From positions 62,001-126,000 of the forward strand of contig JADJLR010000005.1 in NCBI GenBank assembly GCA_016710015.1: a DNA stretch of 64,000 bases, in the 5' to 3' direction. The position numbers were made by a program, and so were the translations under genes. Each line of letters starts with the position of its first letter. Position 1 is the stretch's first letter. The notes under the pieces were generated by a model. That model searched no databases. It worked only from the letters and a program-made list of their open reading frames with translations, and was not told the origin of the DNA. Positions 1-8,615 of this stretch are shown piece after piece. Origin of the DNA: Flavobacteriales bacterium (GTDB taxonomy: Bacteria > Bacteroidota > Bacteroidia > Flavobacteriales_F > PHOS-HE28).

Positions 1-2
1 AT

Positions 3-443
3 ATCCTGTTGCCGGATAGCGGGACCAACGAGGCCGCCAGCCATGGTGTGATCACCTTCCGCATACGCCCAGTGAGCAACCTGCTTCCGGGAACGGAGAT
101 CAGCAACGAGGCGGCCATCTACTTCGACTTCAACCCGCCGGTGATCACCGAGCCGAGCGTGCTTGTGGCGGAGTTCAGTACGGGGGTGGGTCACATTTCG
201 ACAGGCGCAGGGCGACAACTTGAGGTTTATCCGAACCCATCGAGCGATCACCTTCGGATCATTTCGGATGGAGCCATGGATGTGATCACGATCCTCGCAG
301 CGGATGGGAGGGAGGTGATGCGTCGCTCGATGCGATCATCCAATGGAACGATCGATATTTCGTGGCTTTCATCCGGTACATACGTGCTCTTTGCCGTGAT
401 CGCCGATGGCACTGTTGTTCAAAATAAGTTCGTGAAATACTAG
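3..443 (+). CDS. T9SS cargo protein, C-terminal part only (cut by window start)
   Basis: The reading frame is already open at the window edge, so the gene starts upstream and only about 146 C-terminal residues are visible. The visible part matches the end of the next gene: an ILLPDS-x-x-NEA stretch, then YFDFNPPVITEPSV, then a T9SS type A sorting domain with the typical YPNPSSDHLRI start and a C-terminal KFVKY. Such domains direct export across the outer membrane by the type IX system and are usually cleaved off on the way. The gene lies 5 bp before its paralogue on the same strand, so the two are probably co-transcribed tandem duplicates. Its upstream domains cannot be seen and no function is proposed. 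Confidence 0.85.
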   Translation: MLLPDSGTNEAASHGVITFRIRPVSNLLPGTEISNEAAIYFDFNPPVITEPSVLVAEFSTGVGHISTGAGRQLEVYPNPSSDHLRIISDGAMDVITILAADGREVMRRSMRSSNGTIDISWLSSGTYVLFAVIADGTVVQNKFVKY

Positions 444-448
444 TTCAG

Positions 449-2635
449 ATGCGTACGATCCTTCTCTCCGTGGCGGTGGTTCTTGGCGGCCACCTCCATG
501 CGGTTACCGTTGACATCTTGGTGCAACAGCAACCGGTTTGCAGCCATGCAATTGGTCGCATTTACGCGAACCCCTTAGGCGGTACGCCGCCCTACACCTA
601 TTTATGGGGTACGGGTGAGACCACCTCTGAGATCGGTGGGATTGGCGCAGGAACGTATTCTGTTGTTGTTACCGATGGGCTGGGAGAGCAGGCATTCGCC
701 GAGGTAGTGCTGGATGCCGCTCCGGATTGGGGCAATGTGGGGCTAGGGACCCACCCATACTGCGCGGGGCAAAGCGCGTATGGCCATGTTGCGGCTACCT
801 ACCTTTCCGGTGGAAGCCCTTTCATTACGGACCTATCTGCCGCATTTCCGTTGTACTTCGATGGGGAATTCACCGAGGTGGTGAACCCTGGTACGTTCCC
901 GTCCTGGACCAGTTACAGTTACATCCTTCACGGTGGTCCCGGGCAGTACAGTGTTTCGTTCACCGATGCTACAGGTTGCCCGGGCACAGCGGAAGGTGTG
1001 GTGCTTGGCCCGGTGGAGTGGCCCACCTTTGCGCAGGTGGATGTGGCACCAAGTTGTGGTTCCACGCCGAACGGTTCCATTACCATATTGCGCACCGGTG
1101 GTAGCAATGCAGCGATCACTGGTCCGTATACAACGATCTGGGATACCGGGATCGAATTGCCTGAAGTCTTCAACGGTGTTGCACCGGGTGGGCATTGGCT
1201 GGTGCAGACCACGCGCACACCGGGTCCGAACAGTTTCAATTGGGAGGTGCTACCAGCTGCGGAATGTGCCGATTCAATTTATGTAGTGGTTCCTGATGCG
1301 GGTCCCGGCTGCGGTCAATTGATCGGGAACGTGTACTTCGATGCCGATGGGAATTGCATGCCGACCGGCGGCGAACCCGGAATTCCCGAACGTGTGCTCA
1401 TCCTGGAACCGGGACCACGCTATGTGAGCACCGATGGCGCAGGGAACTATTCCGCACAATTGCCCTTGGGAACCTACACGCTAAGCATCGGCGATGAACT
1501 ACTGACGGAGGCATGCCCGGTGGAAGCAACGATCGCTTCGCTCGCGATGCCTGTTGTCGCCGACCTACCCACGCTCAGCGTTTCGGCGACAGCTGATATC
1601 AGTTCCTTTGTACACAGCGGACCTGCACGTCCAGGGTTCGAACTGGTCTATTCAGCCGCTGTACGGAACCTCACCTACAACCCGACCGGTACGGTTACGG
1701 CATCGTTCACCTGCGACGTGCTTACCCCGTTCGTCTCCGCAGAACCAGTACCGGATGTCATCTCTGGTCAAACATTGATATGGACCCTTCCGGACCTAGG
1801 ACCATTCGGCGAGCTACAGTTCCAAATACGTGTTCAAGTGCCTGCTGATCCAGCCTTGATCGGTTCCGACCTTACGGCCACCTTCAGTGCGCAGCCGAGT
1901 TTGCTGGATGGTGATCCGGACAACAACGTATTCGTGCGCAACACAGAGATCACCAGCAGCTTCGACCCCAACGATAAGCTGGCCTCCACCAGTTCCCGAT
2001 CAAGCCGTACGCTGTATTTCATCGGTCAGGATGAGTGGATCGACTACACCATACGGTTCCAGAACACGGGCAACGATACAGCCTTCAATGTAGTGGTCAC
2101 TGATACGCTCTCCAATTCGCTCGATCCTGCATCCTTCTTGGCAGGCAGTGCATCACACAGCTACACGTGGGGCATGGAGGAGAACGGCATGTTGCGCTTC
2201 ACTTTCACGAACATTCTGCTTCCGGACAGCAACGTGAATGAAGCATTGAGCCATGGATTTGTGGGTTTCCGCATCAAGCCTACGGAGCCGCTGCTCCCAG
2301 GAACTGTCATCGAGAACACCGCCAACATCTACTTCGACTTCAACCCGCCGGTGATCACCGAGCCCAGCGTGCTGATGGCGGAGTTCAGCACGGGGGTGAC
2401 CAACCAAATTGGTAACAACGTCTATCTCTCACCGAACCCGACCACAGACCTCCTGAACGTCCGTCTTCCAGGAAATGCGGATCGCACCTTTATGGTTGTG
2501 GCAGCCGATGGCCGAACAATAGCTGTGCCATCCAAACCAACCGCGCAGGGCTTGCAATTGGATACACGATCGCTGCCATCAGGCCTTTACCTGATCACAA
2601 CATCAACAGGTACAGCCCGCTTTGTGAAGCAGTGA
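449..2635 (+). CDS. Secreted multidomain protein with SprB-like repeats, DUF11/DUF7619-like domain and T9SS sorting domain
   Basis: A 728-residue protein that starts with a hydrophobic signal peptide (residues 1-18). Near residues 30-90 is an SprB-type repeat (GGTPPYTYLWGTGETTS followed by GTYSVVVTD). A Cys-containing SdrD-B-like segment (IGNVYFDADGNCMP) lies near residues 290-345. Next is a bacterial surface domain of DUF11/DUF7619 type, with the FDPNDK marker and the IDYTIRFQNTGNDTA core near residues 505-625. The C-terminal 75 residues are a T9SS type A sorting domain (SPNPTTDLLNV, ending RFVKQ). SprB-like repeats are common in Bacteroidota adhesins and gliding proteins, so a surface or adhesive role is plausible but inferred. 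It follows a paralogue by 5 bp and has no terminator before the converging valS. Confidence 0.85.
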   Translation: MRTILLSVAVVLGGHLHAVTVDILVQQQPVCSHAIGRIYANPLGGTPPYTYLWGTGETTSEIGGIGAGTYSVVVTDGLGEQAFAEVVLDAAPDWGNVGLGTHPYCAGQSAYGHVAATYLSGGSPFITDLSAAFPLYFDGEFTEVVNPGTFPSWTSYSYILHGGPGQYSVSFTDATGCPGTAEGVVLGPVEWPTFAQVDVAPSCGSTPNGSITILRTGGSNAAITGPYTTIWDTGIELPEVFNGVAPGGHWLVQTTRTPGPNSFNWEVLPAAECADSIYVVVPDAGPGCGQLIGNVYFDADGNCMPTGGEPGIPERVLILEPGPRYVSTDGAGNYSAQLPLGTYTLSIGDELLTEACPVEATIASLAMPVVADLPTLSVSATADISSFVHSGPARPGFELVYSAAVRNLTYNPTGTVTASFTCDVLTPFVSAEPVPDVISGQTLIWTLPDLGPFGELQFQIRVQVPADPALIGSDLTATFSAQPSLLDGDPDNNVFVRNTEITSSFDPNDKLASTSSRSSRTLYFIGQDEWIDYTIRFQNTGNDTAFNVVVTDTLSNSLDPASFLAGSASHSYTWGMEENGMLRFTFTNILLPDSNVNEALSHGFVGFRIKPTEPLLPGTVIENTANIYFDFNPPVITEPSVLMAEFSTGVTNQIGNNVYLSPNPTTDLLNVRLPGNADRTFMVVAADGRTIAVPSKPTAQGLQLDTRSLPSGLYLITTSTGTARFVKQ

Positions 2636-2658
2636 ACCAGGATCGCGCTTCACTTCCA

Positions 2659-2861
2659 CTTAGCCTCATAGCGGTCGACCATTCAGATCCGCGCCTATCA
2701 TGAGCATCAGCGTCATCAGCGTTCCTCCACCCTCGAAAATTGAAGTTTGCCGAGGTCCCGATCCGGGCATGCTGTTCACTTCAGCTTTGCGCCTTAGCGT
2801 CTTAGCGGTTCACCTCTCCGATCCGCGCCCATCATCACCATCCGCGTCATCAGCGTTCCTC
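2659..2861. repeat. Pair of 69-bp direct repeats in intergenic DNA
   Basis: Copies at 2659-2727 and 2793-2861 have the same length and align without gaps. Each starts CTTAGC-x-TC-x-TAGCGGT and ends in an identical GCGTCATCAGCGTTCCTC. They lie between the converging ends of the T9SS cargo gene and valS. No open frame of note crosses them. The sequence is a low-complexity mix of GCGTC/TAGCG words of the kind scattered between genes in many bacteria; its function is unknown. Confidence 0.7.
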
Positions 2862-2886
2862 TCCCGCCAACCTTGCGTCCCAGCGT

Positions 2887-5520
2887 TCACTTCAACACCG
2901 CCAATCGCTCTTCCAGTGCTTTGATCTTCGCCTCAGCGTCGGCCTTCTTCTTCCGTTCCATCTCCAGAACTTGAGCTGGCGCACCGCTAACGAAACGTTC
3001 ATTGCCCAGCTTCTTCTCCACGCTGGAAAGGAAACCACGCAAGTGACCGAGCTCTGATTCGGCCTTCTTCACCTCGGCCTCCGTATCGATATTGCCACCC
3101 AGATCCACCGCATATTCCGTGGTACCGACCAAGAACGTAACACTTCCTTCTCCGGCCTTCTCAACGGATGTGATCGCACCCACATTGGCGAGTTTGTTCA
3201 CCAAGGCCGAGACGGCTTCACGCATCGGCGCAGCACCTTTCACTTGAACATCCAAGGCCTCTTTCGGACTCATGCCGCGTTCGTTGCGCGTGTTACGCAC
3301 CGCACCGATCAGCTCGAACGCATGTTGCATCTCACCTTCAAGTGTGACATCACCCTCCCCTACCGATGGCCAACTTGCGATGATAATGTCATCGCCATCC
3401 TTGCGATCACGCAACAAGTGCCACAACTCCTCACTGAGGAAAGGCATGAAGGGATGCAGCAACTTCATCATCTCTTCGAAAAGAGAGATCGTGGCTTCAT
3501 AGGTGGTGCGGTCGATCGGCTCACCGACACCGTCCACGAAGGCTGGCTTGATGCTTTCCAAATACCAACTGCACAGGTCATCCCACACCAACTTGTAGGT
3601 CGCCATCAACGCTTCGCTGATCCGGAACTGTGCGAAGAGTGCATCGATCTCCGCAGTGGAACGCGCTACACGACTTTGCAACCATGCCACTGCTGCAGAA
3701 CTTGATTCCGGTTGCTCCCGATCATCAACGCTCCATCCTTGTACTAGGCGGAATGCGTTCCAGATCTTGTTGCTGAAGTTCCTTCCTTGCTCGCACAGCG
3801 AATCGTCGTAGGGCAGGTCGTTGCCAGCGGGTGAAGTGAGCAACATGCCCACGCGCACACCGTCCGCGCCGAACTTCTCGATCAACTCCAACGGGTCCGG
3901 GCTGTTGCCCAAGCTCTTGCTCATCTTGCGACCTTGCTTGTCGCGGACTATACCTGTGAGGTATACGTTCTTGAACGGCACTTCATTGCGGTACTCCACG
4001 CCTGCCATGATCATGCGCGCCACCCAGAAGAAGAGGATCTCCGGTGCGGTCACCAGATCGTTCGTCGGGTAGTAGTACTTGATGTCGTCGTTGTTCGGAT
4101 CCTTGAATCCATCGAACACGCTGATCGGCCACAACCAACTACTGAACCACGTGTCCATGACATCCTCGTCCTGCTTCAACCCAGCGGTCGAGAGTCCCTT
4201 GGAAGTGAAATAGGCGATCGCATCCGCTTCGGTCTTGCACACGGCCACATCGGCGTTGTCGTTGTACCACGCAGGGATCCGTTGCCCCCACCACAACTGG
4301 CGACTGATGCACCAGTCGCGCACGTTCTCCATCCAATGGCGGTACGTGTTGGTGAATTTCTGCGGATGCAGTTTCACCGTGCCGTCCATCACCACATCGA
4401 GTGCTGGCTTCGCCAGTTCGCTCATCTTCACGAACCACTGCAAGCTCAAGCGTGGCTCGATCACCGCATCGGTGCGCTCGCTGTATCCGACCTTGTTCTT
4501 GATGTCTTCGGTCTTCACCAAGAAACCTTCCGCCTCCAACTGCTTCGCGATCTTCTTGCGCACGACGAAGCGATCCTCACCAACGTAAAGCTGTGCGGCT
4601 GCGCTCAGCGTACCGTTCGGCTCAAGGATATCGATCGTTTCGAGGGTGTGCTTCTTGCCCAGCTCTTGGTCGTTCACATCATGCGCCGGGGTCACCTTCA
4701 AAGCGCCGGTACCGAATTCACGCTCCACGTACTCATCGAAGATCACCGGAATGCTGCGATCCAACAACGGCACCAGCACGCGCTTTCCTTTCAAATGCGC
4801 ATAGCGCTCGTCCTCCGGATGAACAGCAACTGCCGTATCTCCCAAGATCGTCTCCGGGCGTGTAGTAGCTATCGTGATCCACTCGTCCTTCGCGCCTTCG
4901 ATCGAGTAACGCACATGGTACAACTTGGAGTTCACCTCCTTGTGGATCACCTCTTCATCGCTCACTGCCGTCAACGCCACGGGGTCCCAATTCACCATGC
5001 GAAGGCCACGGTACACCAGACCTTTCTTGTGCAGGTCGATGAAGACGTCGATGACCGCTTCGCTCAGGTCCGGCTCCATGGTGAAACGTGTGCGCTCCCA
5101 ATCGCAACTGGCGCCGAGCTTCTTCAACTGCTCCAGGATCACCCCGCCGTACTTCTCCTTCCAAGCGAAGGCATGTTTGAGGAATTCCTCCCGACCGATC
5201 GCGCTCTTCTTGATGCCTTGTTCGGCGAGCAAACGCACCACTTTGGCTTCAGTGGCAATGGAAGCATGGTCCGTACCCGGCACCCAACAAGCATTCTTGC
5301 CTTGCATCCGCGCACGACGCACCAGCACGTCCTGAATGGTATTGTTCAGCATGTGCCCCATGTGCAACACGCCCGTCACGTTCGGCGGCGGGATCACCAC
5401 AGTGTACGGCTCGCGCTCATCCGGCACGCTGCGGAAGTACCCTTTGCGCATCCAATGCCCGTACCACCGATCTTCGCACTGCGCGGGGTCGAACCGCTTG
5501 GGGATCTCCTTGTCTGCCAT
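2887..5520 (-). CDS. valS: Valine--tRNA ligase
   Basis: An 877-residue class Ia aminoacyl-tRNA synthetase that charges tRNA-Val in the cytoplasm. Visible signatures are PPPNVTG followed by HMGH (residues 44-56, the HIGH motif of the ATP site), the CP1 editing domain with TTRPETILGDTAV, the tungsten-like WWGQRIPAW segment, DTWFSSWLWP, and KMSKS at residues 532-536. An anticodon-binding helical domain follows, then a C-terminal coiled coil rich in Lys and Glu typical of ValRS. The length is normal for the family. The ATG start is followed at once by the conserved KRFDPAQCEDRWY opening. The gene stands alone on the minus strand and converges with the T9SS cargo genes. Confidence 0.98.
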   Translation of the reverse strand: MADKEIPKRFDPAQCEDRWYGHWMRKGYFRSVPDEREPYTVVIPPPNVTGVLHMGHMLNNTIQDVLVRRARMQGKNACWVPGTDHASIATEAKVVRLLAEQGIKKSAIGREEFLKHAFAWKEKYGGVILEQLKKLGASCDWERTRFTMEPDLSEAVIDVFIDLHKKGLVYRGLRMVNWDPVALTAVSDEEVIHKEVNSKLYHVRYSIEGAKDEWITIATTRPETILGDTAVAVHPEDERYAHLKGKRVLVPLLDRSIPVIFDEYVEREFGTGALKVTPAHDVNDQELGKKHTLETIDILEPNGTLSAAAQLYVGEDRFVVRKKIAKQLEAEGFLVKTEDIKNKVGYSERTDAVIEPRLSLQWFVKMSELAKPALDVVMDGTVKLHPQKFTNTYRHWMENVRDWCISRQLWWGQRIPAWYNDNADVAVCKTEADAIAYFTSKGLSTAGLKQDEDVMDTWFSSWLWPISVFDGFKDPNNDDIKYYYPTNDLVTAPEILFFWVARMIMAGVEYRNEVPFKNVYLTGIVRDKQGRKMSKSLGNSPDPLELIEKFGADGVRVGMLLTSPAGNDLPYDDSLCEQGRNFSNKIWNAFRLVQGWSVDDREQPESSSAAVAWLQSRVARSTAEIDALFAQFRISEALMATYKLVWDDLCSWYLESIKPAFVDGVGEPIDRTTYEATISLFEEMMKLLHPFMPFLSEELWHLLRDRKDGDDIIIASWPSVGEGDVTLEGEMQHAFELIGAVRNTRNERGMSPKEALDVQVKGAAPMREAVSALVNKLANVGAITSVEKAGEGSVTFLVGTTEYAVDLGGNIDTEAEVKKAESELGHLRGFLSSVEKKLGNERFVSGAPAQVLEMERKKKADAEAKIKALEERLAVLK

Positions 5521-5579
5521 ACCTTGAAAAATGAGGCCGCAAAGGTAGTTGGATGGGTATTCGAGGGTTGAAGGTTGTT

Positions 5580-5816
5580 CAGGGCTATCGCCTCATATTT
5601 TCTGCGACCCCGCTGGGGTCGTTCTCCCATCGGGGGGCAATTTCTAATTTCTGTGTCCCCTCTGGGGTCAGAATGCAGCACTGGTCATACTCCTTGTGGG
5701 TTGACCCCAGCGGGGTCACAGAGCATAGAATTCGAGTCGGACGAACGTGTTCGACCCCAGCGGGGTCGCAGAAACAAAAGACCTGGTGCGGAATGTATTT
5801 TGAGGCGATAGCCCTG
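5580..5816. mobile_element. MITE-like element, 237 bp, 16-bp terminal inverted repeats and 10-bp target duplication
   Basis: Perfect inverted repeats CAGGGCTATCGCCTCA (5580-5595) and its complement (5801-5816) bound the element. A perfect 10-bp direct repeat GAAGGTTGTT directly abuts both ends (5570-5579 and 5817-5826), as expected of a target-site duplication. Inside are palindromes of the GACCCC-AGC-GGGGTC type at 5606-5620, 5703-5717 and 5753-5767, plus a degenerate one at 5655-5669. The outer two palindromes, with the TTTCTG next to them, form a further 23-bp inverted repeat. No transposase is encoded, so the element would need one acting from elsewhere. A second element with related ends lies at 17891-18049. 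Confidence 0.75.
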
Positions 5817-5833
5817 GAAGGTTGTTGATCGAA

Positions 5834-5945
5834 GCTTGACACTTGTGACTTGAAACTTGTGACTTGACACTTGTGACTTGTGACTTGAAACTTGCGACTT
5901 GTGACTTGTGACTTGAAACTTGTGACTTGAGACTTGAAGCTTGAC
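5834..5945. repeat. Exact array of sixteen 7-bp units (ACTTGNN)
   Basis: 112 bp divide without remainder into 16 heptamers. Fourteen are ACTTGTG, ACTTGAA, ACTTGAC, ACTTGAG or ACTTGCG; both end units are GCTTGAC, each preceded by GAA. The array lies between the MITE-like element and the DUF1573 promoter. Any peptide read from it is low-complexity and is not a gene. Confidence 0.9.
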
Positions 5946-6002
5946 AACCATCCCCGCTGTTAATGTCCTGTTAAGGTCCCGGCCGACCGGAACACAGCCT
6001 TC

Positions 6003-6010
6003 TACCTTCG
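6003..6010 (+). promoter_or_regulatory. Bacteroidota -7 box TACCTTCG for the DUF1573 pair
   Basis: TACCTTCG fits the TAnnTTTG-type -7 element used by Bacteroidota SigA, with C in place of the third T. It ends 25 bp before the ATG at 6036. No clear -33 TTTG element is visible at the expected spacing. Confidence 0.5.
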
Positions 6011-6035
6011 ACGTATCAACGAGAAAACCAGCACC

Positions 6036-6500
6036 ATGCATTCCATGAAAGCAGCCCTTTTGACCTTCTGCCTTGGCTTGTTCGCCGCAAGTGCCATGGC
6101 CCAACCAGAGATGAAACCCGTTGGCGGAACCGGACCGATGTTGAGCATCGACAAGGAGGTACACGACTACGGCACCATCACTCAAGGCAGCAATGGCGAC
6201 TGCGAATTCACGGTGACCAATACCGGCGACCAGCCATTGATCATTTCACAGTGCCAAGGAAGTTGCGGTTGCACCGTACCGAATTGCGATACTGCGCCGA
6301 TCAAACCCGGTGCTACCAGCGTGATCAAGGTGCATTACGATTCCAATCGTGTCGGGGCGATCAACAAGAGCGTGACCATCACCAGCAATGCAACGAACGC
6401 ACCCAGCAAGGTGGTCACCATAAAAGGTACGATCCTTGCTTCAGAAGGTACAAGCCCGGTGAAAGAAGCATCGCCAGTGGCCCCTGTAGAGAAACTCTGA
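6036..6500 (+). CDS. Exported DUF1573 domain protein, first of a tandem pair
   Basis: A 154-residue protein with a signal peptide ending near AMAQ (residues 1-22), then one DUF1573 domain. This immunoglobulin-like fold is common in Bacteroidota envelope proteins; the DYGTITQG and FTVTNTGDQPLIIS strands and the GSCGCTVP Cys pair are all present. DUF1573 has no assigned biochemical activity. It stands 30 bp before a close paralogue, and the two share most of their mature sequence, so they are recent tandem duplicates in one operon. The C-terminal tail ends in a SPVKEASPVAPVEK motif shared by both copies. The second ATG (MKAALL) is a possible alternative start three codons in. Confidence 0.88.
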   Translation: MHSMKAALLTFCLGLFAASAMAQPEMKPVGGTGPMLSIDKEVHDYGTITQGSNGDCEFTVTNTGDQPLIISQCQGSCGCTVPNCDTAPIKPGATSVIKVHYDSNRVGAINKSVTITSNATNAPSKVVTIKGTILASEGTSPVKEASPVAPVEKL

Positions 6501-6530
6501 CCCACTTTCCAACAAACATCTAATACCCAA

Positions 6531-6998
6531 TTGAACCCCATGAACAAGTTCCTCCTTACCATCACGGCAGCCTTCATGGCCTTCGCGGTCAACGCTCAGG
6601 ATGCCAAGCCCGTGGGCGGCAATGGCCCACAACTCTCCATCGACAAGGAAGTACATGATTACGGCGAGATCGCTCAAGGCGCTAACGGCACCTGCGAATT
6701 CACCGTTACCAATACCGGTGACCAACCGTTGATCATCACCAACTGCAAGGGATCCTGCGGCTGCACGGTACCTCAATGCAACAACGAACCCATCAAGCCC
6801 GGTGCGAAGACCGTGATCACTGTGAAGTACGACACGAAGCGCGTTGGTGCCATCAATAAGAGCGTGACCATTTCCAGCAATGCAACGAACACGCCCGAAA
6901 AGGTGGTGCGCATCAAGGGAAACGTGAACGCTGCTCCGGAAACACCGACCAGCCCGGTGAAGGAGGCCAGCCCGATGGCTCCCGTTGAGAAGAACTGA
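6531..6998 (+). CDS. Exported DUF1573 domain protein, second of a tandem pair
   Basis: A 155-residue paralogue of the preceding gene: signal peptide to about residue 23 (AVNAQ), a single DUF1573 domain with HDYGEIAQG, FTVTNTGDQPLIIT and GSCGCTVPQC, and the same Pro/Glu-rich tail (SPVKEASPMAPVEKN). The start is either the ATG at 6531 or the one at 6540. It is followed by a strong hairpin terminator, so the pair forms a two-gene operon. The role is probably structural or binding in the periplasm or on the surface; this is inferred from the fold class only. Confidence 0.88.
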   Translation: MNPMNKFLLTITAAFMAFAVNAQDAKPVGGNGPQLSIDKEVHDYGEIAQGANGTCEFTVTNTGDQPLIITNCKGSCGCTVPQCNNEPIKPGAKTVITVKYDTKRVGAINKSVTISSNATNTPEKVVRIKGNVNAAPETPTSPVKEASPMAPVEKN

Positions 6999-7017
6999 AC
7001 ATCCAGCGATCCTATTG

Positions 7018-7050
7018 AGCCCCTTCTTGGAAACAAGAGGGGGCTTTTAT
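7018..7050 (+). terminator. Rho-independent terminator after the DUF1573 pair
   Basis: AGCCCCTTCTTG (7018-7029) pairs with CAAGAGGGGGCT (7034-7045) around a GAAA tetraloop and is followed by a run of T. It lies 20 bp after the stop at 6998. Confidence 0.85.
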
Positions 7051-7100
7051 TTTCCACTGATCGCGCATGAACCACGATCTTCGCCGCTCATCCGCTACCC

Positions 7101-8300
7101 ATGCCTTCCATTTCCAAGAAAGGGCAACAACTGCCACCGTCCCCCATCCGGAAACTCGTACCCTTCGCCGAAGCCGCCAAGCTGCGGGGCACGAAGGTCA
7201 TCCACCTCAACATCGGCCAGCCTGATATCGCTTCGCCGAAGGTGGCCTTGGATGCGATCCGGAACTTGGACCGTACCGTGATCGAATACAGCCATTCCGC
7301 CGGGTATGAAAGCTATCGGAAAGGCTTGGCAACGTACTACCAAGGTGTTGGTGTGGATGTCACCCACGAGCAGATCCTGATCACCAATGGCGGTAGCGAA
7401 GCCTTGCTATTCGGTATGATGGCCTGCTTCGAGCCAGGTGATGAGTTGATCATTCCAGAACCTTTCTACGCGAACTACAACAGTTTCGCCATGGCCGCAG
7501 GCGTAACGGTCGTTCCGTTGCGTACGGTGATCGAGGATGGATTCACCCTTCCTCCCATCAGTGCCTTCGAAGCACTCATCACGCCACGCACCAAGGGGAT
7601 CCTGATCTGTAATCCGGGTAATCCGACCGGTCGGATCTACGGAGAAGACGAATTGGACCGATTGCGCGACATCGTGAAGAAACACGACCTCTTCCTTTTC
7701 GCCGATGAAGTGTACCGCGAATTCTGTTACGATGGTGCTACACACATCAGTGCCATGGCCTTGGATGGCATCGACCAACAAGTGGTGCTGATCGATAGCG
7801 TGAGCAAGCGCTACAGCATGTGTGGCGCACGCGTGGGGGCATTGGTCACGAAGAACAGTGAATTGTATGATGCGGTCCTCAAATTCGCCCAAGCTCGGTT
7901 GAGCCCGCCCACCTTCGGACAGATCGCCTCGGAAGCAGCCTTGAAGACACCAGCATCCTATTTCACGGACGTGATCACCGAATACAAAGAACGGCGCGAC
8001 ATCCTCGTGAAGGGGTTGAACACCATCCCGGGCGTGGTCTGCCCTGAGCCCAATGGCGCATTCTATTGCCTGGTCGAACTGCCGATCGATGACAGCGATC
8101 GCTTCTGCCAATGGTTGTTGGAGGAATTCGACTGGAACGGACATACGGTGATGATGGCACCGGCCACCGGATTCTACGCCAAGCCCGAAACAGGTATCCG
8201 ACAGGTGCGTTTGGCGTACGTCTTGAAGAAGGACCTACTGGCCACCGCCGTGGAATGCCTGCGTCAGGCGCTCATCGCCTATCCCGGCACGGTCAAGTAG
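7101..8300 (+). CDS. PLP-dependent class I/II aminotransferase (aspartate aminotransferase-like)
   Basis: A 399-residue fold-type I aminotransferase. The N-terminal substrate loop (LNIGQPDI), the glycine-rich TNGGSEALLFG segment, the NPGNPTGR motif that contacts PLP, and the ADEVYREF segment with the cofactor-binding Asp are present. The Schiff-base lysine is Lys236 in SVSKRYSMCGARVG, and the C-terminal arginine region (GIRQVRLAYV) is present. Such enzymes transfer amino groups between amino acids and 2-oxoacids in the cytoplasm; the exact substrate cannot be read from the sequence. It stands alone, 102 bp after the DUF1573 terminator. A second aminotransferase of a different subgroup is at 39461. 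Confidence 0.93.
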   Translation: MPSISKKGQQLPPSPIRKLVPFAEAAKLRGTKVIHLNIGQPDIASPKVALDAIRNLDRTVIEYSHSAGYESYRKGLATYYQGVGVDVTHEQILITNGGSEALLFGMMACFEPGDELIIPEPFYANYNSFAMAAGVTVVPLRTVIEDGFTLPPISAFEALITPRTKGILICNPGNPTGRIYGEDELDRLRDIVKKHDLFLFADEVYREFCYDGATHISAMALDGIDQQVVLIDSVSKRYSMCGARVGALVTKNSELYDAVLKFAQARLSPPTFGQIASEAALKTPASYFTDVITEYKERRDILVKGLNTIPGVVCPEPNGAFYCLVELPIDDSDRFCQWLLEEFDWNGHTVMMAPATGFYAKPETGIRQVRLAYVLKKDLLATAVECLRQALIAYPGTVK

Positions 8301-8615
8301 CCGACCGACTCTCCCTTTGTAAGTCTCGGGATCCTATCCCGAACCTGATCCCGTTCGCCCCACCGCGATCGTTTCGGCTACTCCCAGTGGCCTGATCGAC
8401 CGCACACTGCTGTCGGTACGGGTTTGTGGAATGAACGGAACAGGTTGATCCCCAGCATGCTTCGCACGGTTCCGTCCGTTTTCACCCGACCGACAGACCG
8501 CTCCACCACTGCGGGGACATCATGGTCAAGCCCATCACTTGACAAGCATGCATTCATCGTCATAATTTGCGTTCTGAGCCGGATAATTGAGCCGTTCATC
8601 GAAAGGAATGCACAC

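Noticed and set aside
3934..5571. 545-codon plus-strand open frame opposite valS
   Set aside because: It is the antisense of a clearly real synthetase; composition is His/Arg/Val-rich without domains, as expected of a GC-rich shadow frame.
5834..5945. Heptamer array considered as a CRISPR array
   Set aside because: Units are 7 bp with no unique spacers, and no cas genes are present.
5585..6185. Minus-strand open frames across 5585-6185 with Lys-Ser-Gln-Val-Thr repeats
   Set aside because: The peptide repeats come from the 16-unit heptamer array and run into the DUF1573 gene on the other strand; not a gene.
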